NCBI GenBank assembly: GCA_051745935.1
Contig: JBNJEM010000379.1
Coordinates: 1-7,700 of the forward strand
Direction of reading: 5' to 3'
DNA from: JBNJEM01 sp051745935
GTDB taxonomy: Bacteria; Planctomycetota; Planctomycetia; Pirellulales; Pirellulaceae
DNA length: 7,700 nucleotides
The notes beneath the pieces are model-generated. The model worked only from the letters and a program-made list of their open reading frames with translations. It was not told the origin of the DNA and did not search any database. Position 1 is the first letter of the stretch, and every line of letters begins with the position of its first letter. Positions 1-6,206 of this stretch are shown piece after piece. A program made the translations under genes and the position numbers.

Positions 1-1
1 C

Positions 2-202
2 GGAGCGATCTGGCACTGGGTAATACTGATTGCTGCGGGGAAATATCTTCAGATAGCAGACCCACAGAGAGACGCACGAATTTTGGATAGTGTATGGCTA
101 CTATTTGGTTGGATCCAGGGATTGGGCTATTGTGCCTTAATATACGGCGTCTATCGTGCAGGACTGTATGCCAAAAACCGTCCAAAAAAGGGGGAGCGCT
201 GA
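2..202 (+). CDS. C-terminal end of a membrane protein (5' end outside window)
   Basis: An open frame runs from the left edge to a TGA at 200-202 and gives 66 residues. It contains a hydrophobic stretch near its start (WHWVILIAAG) and a longer one around residues 31-55 (SVWLLFGWIQGLGY, then CALIYGVYRAGLY). It ends in a basic tail (KNRPKKGER), which by the positive-inside rule would be cytoplasmic. Two transmembrane helices with a short polar loop (QIADPQRDAR) between them is the natural reading. I do not recognise the family, and the N-terminal part is outside the window. It lies 196 bases upstream of the Rpn-like gene, so it is probably a separate transcription unit. The steady run of sense codons and the membrane-protein composition support a real gene end. 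Confidence 0.6.
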   Translation, partial: GAIWHWVILIAAGKYLQIADPQRDARILDSVWLLFGWIQGLGYCALIYGVYRAGLYAKNRPKKGER

Positions 203-387
203 TCTGCACGAATCGGCGGGGATTGAAACTCTCATCTTTCTGCCCGCTGTGTTCGCTGTAACCGCGTGAACGGGATGGCCGCTGGCGGCCGCAGCTCGCC
301 TGCCTGATAGTGGCAGCTACGAGACAGCGCTGAAACCGCCGGGGCCAGCGCTGGGCGATGGTTTGGCAACAGCACTGGCTGACCCAC

Positions 388-393
388 AGGAAG
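388..393 (+). promoter_or_regulatory. Shine-Dalgarno site that favours the ATG at 399
   Basis: AGGAAG lies five bases before the ATG at 399. The upstream in-frame TTG at 363 has no comparable site, and the residues it would add do not look like part of the family. This decides the start chosen for the Rpn-like gene. Confidence 0.5.
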
Positions 394-398
394 AATCG

Positions 399-1373
399 AT
401 GGCCGCGCGCCGACGAACGAACATTTCGGAACAGGATAGCGATTATGACGGGGCTTGGAAGGAGGTGTTGCGCCAGCATCTACGGGAGATCCTGGTGAAG
501 TACCTGCCAGCGATCGCGGCGGCCATCGATTGGCGCCATCCACCGCAATGGTCGGATAAGGAACTGAGCCGCATTCTGCGACAGCGGCGGCGCCGGCCGA
601 AGTCGGTCGATACGCTGGTCAAGGTCCGCTTGCTGAACGGTGCCGAGCAGTGGATCCTGTTGCACCTGGAGATCCAATCGAGCCGCGAAGCGGGCTTCGA
701 GTTCCGCATCTTCCGGTACAACAGCGGCCTGGTTTGGATCTACGACCAGCGGGTCGTCACGGTGGTAATCCTGGCGGACCTGGACGAAACATGGCGCCCC
801 GAAGAGGACATCTTTCGGTTGGGGGACTTCGAGAGCCGACTGCGGTTCCCGGTCTGCAAGCTGATTGACAGGCTCGATAGCGATTGGCGGGACGATCATT
901 CGCTGCCGGTCCAGGTGGCTCGGGCGCAGATCGCAGCGCTGCGGACTGCCGGTGATCCGACCGGGCGCTACGGGGCCAAATGGCAACTGGTGCGCAACCT
1001 GTACGATCTCGGGTATAATGCGGATGAAGTGCGCGAGATCTTCCGGCTGATTGACTGGATGATGTGCCTGCCGGAGGACTTGAGCCGGAAATTCGAAGAA
1101 GATCTGGTCGCTTTGGAGGAGAGTTTGAACATGCCTTACGTCACGTCTGTGGAACGTATCGCCGAAGAACGGGGGGAGACAAAAGGTGGGGCATCAGTGC
1201 TTTTGGGTCAGTTGAGACGGATCTGTGGAGCCATGCCCGAGGACCTCAGACAGCGGCTGTACCGACTGCCGCTCGAAAGGTTGGCGGAACTCGGAGAAGC
1301 CCTGTTGGATTTCCGGTCGCTGGATGATCTACGCGCATGGCTGGACGCGCATGAGCCTTCCGGGGCCGATTGA
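399..1373 (+). CDS. Rpn-family PD-(D/E)XK nuclease/putative transposase with DUF4351
   Basis: The 324-aa product fits the Rpn (recombination-promoting nuclease, YhgA-like 'putative transposase') superfamily. Residues 15-45 form the usual helical lead-in (YDGAWKEVLRQHLREILVKY). The nuclease core follows: D71 in PKSVDTLVKV, then a beta strand ending in E91-I-Q93 (LLHLEIQSS). This is the D...E-x-Q variant of PD-(D/E)XK common in this family. The strands after it (FRYNSGLVWIYD, VVTVVILADL) are also typical. Residues 245-265 hold the MPYVTSVERIAEERGETKGG linker, and residues about 265-316 match DUF4351 (LLGQLRRICG, LAELGEALLDFRSLDDLRAW). Family members cleave DNA and promote RecA-independent recombination in E. 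coli; their role elsewhere is less clear. Here the gene is intact and appears to stand alone. A TTG at 363 would add 12 residues, but the ATG at 399 has the better ribosome site. Assignment is firm at family level, but activity cannot be judged from sequence. Confidence 0.85.
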   Translation: MAARRRTNISEQDSDYDGAWKEVLRQHLREILVKYLPAIAAAIDWRHPPQWSDKELSRILRQRRRRPKSVDTLVKVRLLNGAEQWILLHLEIQSSREAGFEFRIFRYNSGLVWIYDQRVVTVVILADLDETWRPEEDIFRLGDFESRLRFPVCKLIDRLDSDWRDDHSLPVQVARAQIAALRTAGDPTGRYGAKWQLVRNLYDLGYNADEVREIFRLIDWMMCLPEDLSRKFEEDLVALEESLNMPYVTSVERIAEERGETKGGASVLLGQLRRICGAMPEDLRQRLYRLPLERLAELGEALLDFRSLDDLRAWLDAHEPSGAD

Positions 1374-1774
1374 TTCAGCAGCCTATGGGGCGGGTTGGGG
1401 CTGGTGCCCATTCCGCAATCGGCTCCGCGCTGTTCTGGCGGCGTTCCGAACGTGCCACACTGCGGACGGGCAGCCGCTGCGCGTCTCCAGCCAATCCCAC
1501 TGGCTCGCCGCCCTGCGGAGCTGATTCCTCCGCCCCCGACGACCCGGCCGATACCCCCGCCACTTCTTTCTTTCCTAGCTGTTCGGCTCCTGACCGTGGC
1601 CAGCCCTCGCCGCGGGGCCCCGCCACCAGCCACCCCGAGAGCGACATCCGCCCCGACGAGGACGTCGCCTCCCACGAGCCCGGCGACGATGACGACCTTC
1701 CCTGCGGGGACGCCGCCGACGGCCCCTCCCGGGACGATGACGACGACCCGCTCTTCTGGACGTTCACCGTCTGA
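1370..1774 (+). CDS. Doubtful acidic, proline-rich ORF overlapping the Rpn-like stop
   Basis: This frame runs from a TTG that overlaps the Rpn-like stop (TTGA at 1370-1373) to a TGA at 1772-1774. It would encode about 134 residues. The first third is Ala/Arg/Gly-rich and the second is Pro/Ser/Ala-rich. The end is strongly acidic, with runs of D (PGDDDDLPCGD, SRDDDDDPLFW) before the terminus FWTFTV. From about 1520 onward nearly all third codon positions in this frame are G or C, which is what one expects of a coding frame in a GC-rich genome. The antisense frames give valine/glycine-rich shadows. There is no convincing Shine-Dalgarno site and no recognised domain. It may be a disordered small protein, the remaining 3' end of an older gene, or chance open frame in GC-rich DNA. 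Confidence 0.25.
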   Translation: MIQQPMGRVGAGAHSAIGSALFWRRSERATLRTGSRCASPANPTGSPPCGADSSAPDDPADTPATSFFPSCSAPDRGQPSPRGPATSHPESDIRPDEDVASHEPGDDDDLPCGDAADGPSRDDDDDPLFWTFTV

Positions 1775-1991
1775 GCCGCTGCTCGTCTCATCGCGCCTCA
1801 TCCCCACCACCCGGGCGGTTCTCGCCCCACACGCTGCACCCCGCCGCGCTGATGGTGCGCGCCCTGCGAAGGCGGGCGGGCCGCTGCCGGTTGTTCTCCT
1901 CTTGAGCTTGAGCAGCCGGCGGCATTTGTCTCTTTGCATTCGAGGCCCAAATCCCTTATAACCACAGGAAGTTCATTGACATAAAAACACC

Positions 1992-2009
1992 TCGCGCGCC
2001 CGCGCGCGA
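1992..2009. repeat. Perfect CG-rich palindrome, 8-bp arms
   Basis: TCGCGCGC and GCGCGCGA flank a two-base centre (CC). Apart from the outer T-A pair the arms are alternating C and G, so DNA cruciform or Z-like structure is possible. An RNA hairpin would have too tight a loop unless the inner pair opens. It sits in the spacer between the Rpn-like gene and the ParB-like gene. No following T-run makes it a terminator. Confidence 0.5.
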
Positions 2010-2091
2010 AAACCGGGACCCCAGTCGCTAGGGCCCACCACGCGTGCAAAACCCCCTGCAAATACAGAGTGGATCAGCACGCGATGCCAAA

Positions 2092-2124
2092 AGGGTGTCA
2101 GTTACTATGAGACGCTGACACCCT
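2092..2124. repeat. Inverted repeat, 10-bp perfect arms with 13-base loop
   Basis: AGGGTGTCAG (2092-2101) is followed after 13 bases by its exact reverse complement CTGACACCCT (2115-2124). As RNA it would form a stable stem-loop on either strand. No U-tract follows, so a Rho-independent terminator is unlikely. A dispersed palindromic (REP-like) sequence or an operator are alternatives. Confidence 0.6.
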
Positions 2125-2313
2125 ACGATGCTGGCTAAGCCAACCTCGCTCTTCAAACAATCGCGGGCCGGGGGTCGAACCCCCCTGCGCCCATCCCGGC
2201 CAAAAACGCCTTGCCGCCTCCCCACGCAATCCCCCACAACACCACTTCTTGCCTCCCCGCTACAAACATCAACCCCCAGCTCGCGGCACCCGCGACGCAG
2301 CGCTTCGTCCAAG

Positions 2314-2349
2314 AGACTTTTCTCATCGGCTCGGCGATGAGAAAAGTCT
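2314..2349. repeat. Strong inverted repeat, 15-bp perfect arms with 6-base loop
   Basis: AGACTTTTCTCATCG (2314-2328) and CGATGAGAAAAGTCT (2335-2349) are exact reverse complements around GCTCGG. This is the strongest hairpin in the window. On the plus strand it is followed by the T-rich but interrupted TTGTTCGTTTTCGTTTC, so a weak terminator is possible. The stem is not GC-rich, so a dispersed repeat (REP/RAYT-type unit) fits equally well. It lies about 55 bases before the small ORF at 2405. Confidence 0.7.
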
Positions 2350-2404
2350 TGTTCGTTTTCGTTTCTGGAATACTTCATTGAGTATCTCTTTGTTCTTCCG
2401 GGAG

Positions 2405-2575
2405 ATGTTCAGAATCTGCACGATCGGCTTTAACGAGACACATAATGCGGAGTGCTATAAGCCTCCGGGCGTTAAGGACAACCTGAAACAAGCCGAAAAG
2501 CCTCAGGAGGAGCTGAAAAAGAAGACGCGGAAGGCCCAGGGGGCGAAGAAGAAGGGGAGTAAACGGGCTGAATAG
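2405..2575 (+). CDS. Possible small lysine-rich protein, 56 aa
   Basis: An ATG at 2405 opens a 56-codon frame ending at TAG 2573-2575. The first half (MFRICTIGFNETHNAECYKP) contains two cysteines. The second half is highly charged and helical in character (LKQAEKPQEELKKKTRKAQG), with a basic tail (AKKKGSKRAE). GGGAG at 2400-2404 touches the ATG and is too close for an ideal ribosome site. The frame stays open upstream through the palindrome, so the start is uncertain. It ends 48 bases before the ParB-like start and could be its operon partner. No family is recognised. The basic tail would allow nucleic-acid binding, but that is only composition. Confidence 0.3.
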   Translation: MFRICTIGFNETHNAECYKPPGVKDNLKQAEKPQEELKKKTRKAQGAKKKGSKRAE

Positions 2576-2612
2576 GCACCTATTTCCCGCAACTACACTC
2601 AGATGGTCTTCG

Positions 2613-2617
2613 AAGGA
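2613..2617 (+). promoter_or_regulatory. Shine-Dalgarno site that decides the start at 2624
   Basis: AAGGA lies six bases before the ATG at 2624. It falls inside the frame if the upstream ATG at 2603 were used, and that ATG has no purine-rich leader. The start at 2624 is therefore preferred. Confidence 0.55.
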
Positions 2618-2623
2618 CAGGAG

Positions 2624-3121
2624 ATGAACTTACCACCAGAAAGATTGCCGCTTGATGTCCCCCGGAGCAGTCAGCGTGGTCTCTTTGAAAGATTCCTGAT
2701 AGGCGATATAGAGATTACCAGCAAACCTGTGAGTGTTGCTAAGTGCTGTCTCGATCGTCGCGGCGAAGATAGATTTAGAAAATGTCAGGAGACGATGCCC
2801 ATTGAAACGCTTATTGGTCTCGCACGGCTGAAATGGAAGAGCCCATCATGCTGTAAAAAGTGCAGGTTGGATCAGAAGAGGCGCACAACCGGCTCAGGAA
2901 ATCGGTGGAAAGACATTAAGGGTCTAACCAAGGCGATTAACAGATCGGACAAACTGCCGCTGGCGGCGGTTGTGTATCCTGGTATTATCCATGAAGGCGA
3001 TGGGTTACTCGTCATTGATGGGGGGCGAAGAATCGTGGCGCATGTCGTGGCGGGGGCAGATCAGTTTGAATTGCTCGTCGTCAGACCCCAGACCAACAGG
3101 CGAAACAAGATCCAGACCTAG
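2624..3121 (+). CDS. ParB/Srx-like domain protein with cysteine-containing N-terminus
   Basis: The product has 165 residues. Residues about 96-154 look like a ParB N-terminal/sulfiredoxin-type domain. They run from a helix (WKDIKGLTKAINRSDKLP) to a strand (LAAVVYPG), then the hallmark LLVIDGGRRIVAHVVAG (128-144) and a last strand (FELLVVRP). DGGRR corresponds to ParB box II (G-x-R-R), which binds or hydrolyses nucleotide in related proteins. The N-terminal 95 residues are not recognised. They include C41-C42, C54, C76-C77 and C80 (SCCKKC), enough for a metal site, though this is unproven. No helix-turn-helix or dimer domain follows, so it is not a plasmid or chromosome-partitioning ParB. It is followed by 256 bases without a gene before the methyltransferase, in the same direction. 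It may be a regulator, nuclease or accessory protein of that system, or unrelated. Confidence 0.6.
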   Translation: MNLPPERLPLDVPRSSQRGLFERFLIGDIEITSKPVSVAKCCLDRRGEDRFRKCQETMPIETLIGLARLKWKSPSCCKKCRLDQKRRTTGSGNRWKDIKGLTKAINRSDKLPLAAVVYPGIIHEGDGLLVIDGGRRIVAHVVAGADQFELLVVRPQTNRRNKIQT

Positions 3122-3194
3122 GGCAAACTAGCGACCAGGATTTAGGTAAGTACACAGATTAGGCGTTTAAGGGGCATTGCTCGGCTGAGTAGAT

Positions 3195-3216
3195 CTACGT
3201 TGAAGGCGAAACGTAG
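3195..3216. repeat. Small inverted repeat upstream of the methyltransferase
   Basis: CTACGTT (3195-3201) and AACGTAG (3210-3216) are exact reverse complements around an 8-base loop. The site lies about 160 bases before the methyltransferase start and upstream of the predicted promoter. It could be an operator of the kind used by restriction-modification controllers, or part of a weak terminator of the upstream gene. There is no T-run. Confidence 0.3.
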
Positions 3217-3293
3217 GCGGACAGAGTAGCGTGGAACGTCGGTGTCTTGGACCACATCGTTTGTGGCAAAGGACTATCAGGCGGTGCCTCCAG

Positions 3294-3323
3294 TTGACTC
3301 GGTGAGATAGCAACAGCAATAAT
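3294..3323 (+). promoter_or_regulatory. Sigma70-like promoter for the methyltransferase-nuclease pair
   Basis: TTGACT (3294-3299) and AATAAT (3318-3323) each match the sigma70 consensus at five of six positions and are 18 bases apart. Transcription would begin near 3330, about 48 bases before the ATG at 3378. This is the best promoter-like pair in the spacer. It would let the pair be expressed independently of the ParB-like gene. Confidence 0.4.
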
Positions 3324-3377
3324 GGCGTGGTAGGTACGCGGGCCGACGTGAAGGGGTTCTAGCAGTGAAGTTCACAC

Positions 3378-6203
3378 ATGAATGAAGGGATTCTCGAATC
3401 GGTCGGTCTTGCCCCGGAGCCGCCGCACGCGACTGACGGACTCGTTGCAGTAGACGATCCGCCCGCGGGACTGGCGGTAAACGAGGCGGCACTGGTGCGT
3501 GACATTCAGGTCTTTCACCTCGTGGACTACGTCTTCTTCCGTCGTTTCGACGACGGTCGTTCGTCCCAACCTGCCGCCTTTGTCATCGACAATACGACCG
3601 AGCGATTCACCAAAAGCGATCTGGCAAAGGCGCACCACGACTTGTGGTTACATGGCGCTGCTCCACTCGTTTATATCGCATGGCCCACTCGCATCGATGT
3701 GCTGAGTTGTGCTCGGGGGCCGGACTTCTGGGACGACGGAGAGCGGCGTTACTGGCCGGCGGCCGAAATCAATGCCGCCTCACAGGTCGAAGCGGCGCTC
3801 GCCGAGCGCCGACGGTTCTCGGCCAGGCGGCTAGCAGACGGGACCTTCTGGGAGGATCCTGGTAATCAACCGCTCGCCGACCACGAACGGGCGGCTCAAG
3901 AGTCACTGATCCGAACGGTCGTTGATGTCGACGAGACTCTTGACGGTGAAGCAAACCCAGCATCCCGACGACTGCTACTTCTGACGGTACTGGTCAAATA
4001 CCTCGAAGATCGTGGCGTATTTCCCAGGAGCGGCTGGTTTGGTCGCTTTCGGAAAGGTGCAAGGTCGTTCCTTGACGTGCTTAACGGCGGAGAGCCGGAC
4101 GAAGTGTCAGCGTTGTTGAACGCTTTGGAGAGAAAGTTCAATGGCGACGTGTTTTGCTTGCCAAAAGGTGAGACACTGACAAGGCGTGCTCTGCACAACT
4201 TGGCGGATCTAGTCGAGGCCCGGACCATTGGGGACCAGCGTTACCTCTGGGATGTGTACTCGTTCGACCATCTGTCAGTTGAGGTCATTAGCCATCTATA
4301 CGAGCGATTTGTCCAGGGAAACACGGCGGTGTACACGCCTCCCTTCTTGGCATCACTGCTACTAGACTACGCCATGCCGTACGACAAATTGACCGGAGAT
4401 GAGCAGGTACTCGACCCGGCGTGCGGTTCAGGGGTGTTCTTGGTCGGGGCTTTTCGTCGGCTGGTTAATGCATGGCGAGCCAAGAACCAGTGGCAGACGC
4501 CCGACGTCACGACCCTCAAGGGAATCCTGCGGAATCAGATCTTCGGTGTTGAGTTGGAGTCAGACGCGATTCATTTGACGGCGTTTAGCCTTGCGCTCGC
4601 CGTCTGCGACTCGCTCCGCCCGAACGTGATATGGAGTGAACTGCGTTTCGACCGGCTTTACGGAGAGAACCTTTGGGAGGGCGACTTTTTCGAAGAGGAT
4701 ATGCCAGGCGGCGAGAAGCCCTTGGGACAGGCTGTCCAGTTCGACTGCGTAATTGGCAACCCGCCCTTCGAGTCGAAATTCTCGGAAGCTGCCAAACGCG
4801 TCAATGCAGCGCACGTCGCTCAGCGTGGTGAAGTGCCCGATAAACAAATCGCCTACTTGTTCCTCGACCAGGGACTTCGACTTCTTCGGTCGGGCGGTCG
4901 GCTATGCCTGATCCAACCGTCCGGCTTCTTATATAACCTGAGAAGTCACGATTTTCGCAGCGGGATCGTTAAGACCGGAAAAATTGACGCTGTGCTCGAC
5001 TTCACCTCGGTCCGTGGCCTTTACGAGGGTGCAGATCCCAAAACAATTGCCGTTTTGGCAAGCAGTGCAGCTAACCCTCGCGATTGGTTCTTGCACTTGA
5101 CCTTCCGGCGAACGTACAAGACAGCCCAGCGCATCGGCTTTGAATTGGACCACTACGACCGACACCGCTTGTCGGTGGAGGATGTCGTGGTAGACAAGAT
5201 GGCAGCGCGGGTCAACCTGCTCGGCGGAGGGCGTCTGGCTGCCCTCTCCGCGAGATTTCAGAAAATGAGGACGCTCGCCAACTTTGTTAGGGAACGCGGC
5301 TGGCTGATGGGCGAGGGGTTTATCGAGGAAGGCACCAATAAGCAGCCGGGTGATCACCTCACAGGGAAACCACTTCTGCCGACTCGTGCGCTCACCGATG
5401 AAGGCATCGACGCGGAAAACCTTGATGAGGTTACGGCAACTTCCTTTCATACGCCTTGCCGCGCGGCGTTATTCCAGCCGCCGCTGGTACTGATTCGCGA
5501 AAACGAATCGTTGCCCCTGGCTTACTGGGACAAGAGCGTTCTCGCATTCAAAGACAAGATCGTTGGTATTCACGCACCCTGGACTGAAAAGGACGAACAC
5601 AAACAATTTTACGATAGGTTGCAAAAACACCACAAATGCTACCGATTTGCCGTCATGCTTTATAGTTCGCAATCGCTAATTGGGAAAGCAACTGCTGTGA
5701 TTAAGCGCGACATTGATAGGCTCCCGTACCCAGAAAATGAAAGAGAACTTGAGCTGACGTTCTGGGAACAGGTCCTAGCTGACGACACGCTGGAACACTT
5801 TGCCGACTACGTGCGGCGTGGCCAGAAGTCCGAACTCCTAAAGCAGAAGGCCGACGCGAACGCTCTGCGAGATTACGCCTCCCTATATCATCGGTTGTTG
5901 GGCAGCCTTTACACCAATCTTCAAGCAAGCGATCCAATCTTCCTCGACGGTTTGACGTGTCAGCCGTTCTTCTTTGGCGACGAGCCGGGGCTCAAATGGC
6001 TGAACGCCAACTGTGAGCAACAATTGACGAACCTCGTCTTTGAACAAACGCTGCCATCGTTGCGCACTGTTCGGGTGGTTCGCTTCTATCACGATAACGT
6101 TGTTTTCGTCATCAAGCCCGATCGGCTTCGCTACTGGATACGTTCTACCGCGATCTGGGATGCGGATGACACGCTCACCGAACTGAGGCAGCAGGGCTAT
6201 TGA
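3378..6203 (+). CDS. Eco57I/type IIG-like N6-adenine DNA methyltransferase (specificity plus methylation)
   Basis: The 941-aa product is a class I SAM-dependent DNA methyltransferase. Y319-T-P-P is the motif before the catalytic core, D346-P-A-C-G-S-G is the SAM-binding motif I, and N461-P-P-F in FDCVIGNPPF is the catalytic motif IV. This order is that of gamma-class N6-adenine enzymes. FGVELESDAIHLTAFSLAL (about 385-405) fits the strand and helix after motif I. Residues about 45-135 (DYVFFRRFDDG, AAFVIDN, LWLHGAAPLVYIAWP, RIDVLSCARGPDFW) form an N-terminal domain with nuclease-fold character but VIDN where an ExK is expected. Residues about 620-790 probably hold the target-recognition domain, ending in the typical IKRDIDRLPYP. 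Length suits type IIG and related large methylases. A weak ribosome site (GTGAAG) precedes the ATG. The nuclease candidate begins 3 bases after its stop, which implies co-translation. Methylation is well supported; intrinsic cleavage is not. Confidence 0.88.
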   Translation: MNEGILESVGLAPEPPHATDGLVAVDDPPAGLAVNEAALVRDIQVFHLVDYVFFRRFDDGRSSQPAAFVIDNTTERFTKSDLAKAHHDLWLHGAAPLVYIAWPTRIDVLSCARGPDFWDDGERRYWPAAEINAASQVEAALAERRRFSARRLADGTFWEDPGNQPLADHERAAQESLIRTVVDVDETLDGEANPASRRLLLLTVLVKYLEDRGVFPRSGWFGRFRKGARSFLDVLNGGEPDEVSALLNALERKFNGDVFCLPKGETLTRRALHNLADLVEARTIGDQRYLWDVYSFDHLSVEVISHLYERFVQGNTAVYTPPFLASLLLDYAMPYDKLTGDEQVLDPACGSGVFLVGAFRRLVNAWRAKNQWQTPDVTTLKGILRNQIFGVELESDAIHLTAFSLALAVCDSLRPNVIWSELRFDRLYGENLWEGDFFEEDMPGGEKPLGQAVQFDCVIGNPPFESKFSEAAKRVNAAHVAQRGEVPDKQIAYLFLDQGLRLLRSGGRLCLIQPSGFLYNLRSHDFRSGIVKTGKIDAVLDFTSVRGLYEGADPKTIAVLASSAANPRDWFLHLTFRRTYKTAQRIGFELDHYDRHRLSVEDVVVDKMAARVNLLGGGRLAALSARFQKMRTLANFVRERGWLMGEGFIEEGTNKQPGDHLTGKPLLPTRALTDEGIDAENLDEVTATSFHTPCRAALFQPPLVLIRENESLPLAYWDKSVLAFKDKIVGIHAPWTEKDEHKQFYDRLQKHHKCYRFAVMLYSSQSLIGKATAVIKRDIDRLPYPENERELELTFWEQVLADDTLEHFADYVRRGQKSELLKQKADANALRDYASLYHRLLGSLYTNLQASDPIFLDGLTCQPFFFGDEPGLKWLNANCEQQLTNLVFEQTLPSLRTVRVVRFYHDNVVFVIKPDRLRYWIRSTAIWDADDTLTELRQQGY

Positions 6204-6206
6204 ACC

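Larger units (their letters stand above)
1775..2404. other. Long spacer without a convincing gene, rich in palindromes
   Basis: About 630 bases hold no frame with good codon character, a start and a ribosome site. Composition changes along it: very GC-rich to about 1925, a short AT-richer patch around 1950-1990, then cytosine-rich DNA to about 2300. A minus-strand frame beginning at an ATG at 2376-2378 can be read for over 100 codons. Its first part is mostly the 2314-2349 palindrome and the rest has no recognisable domain, so I do not call it. The three hairpins are listed separately. I found no tRNA in it. A TATAAC at 1957-1962 has only a poor partner 17 bases upstream (TTGCAT). Confidence 0.5.

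Noticed and set aside
217..229. GGGGATTGAAAC, like the 3' end of many CRISPR repeats
   Set aside because: It occurs once. No repeated unit with spacers of even length lies on either side, and no cas gene is present.
1208..1939. Long minus-strand frame of 243 codons
   Set aside because: It overlaps the Rpn-like gene end, is Gly/Val/Arg-rich and mirrors the aspartate codons of the plus-strand frame; it is a composition shadow.
1976..1981. TTGACA, a perfect -35 hexamer
   Set aside because: No -10 element lies 16-19 bases downstream, where the sequence is the CG-rich palindrome.
2160..2202. tRNA T-arm-like sequence (GGGGGTCGAACCCCC) with flanking GGCCGGG/CCCGGCC
   Set aside because: The outer arms are only about 36 bases apart, so there is no room for D and anticodon arms, and the T-loop spacing is wrong on both strands.
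2028..2378. Minus-strand frame of 116 codons starting with an ATG near 2378
   Set aside because: Its first part is the palindrome read through, the rest has no domain or coding character, and no ribosome site was evident.
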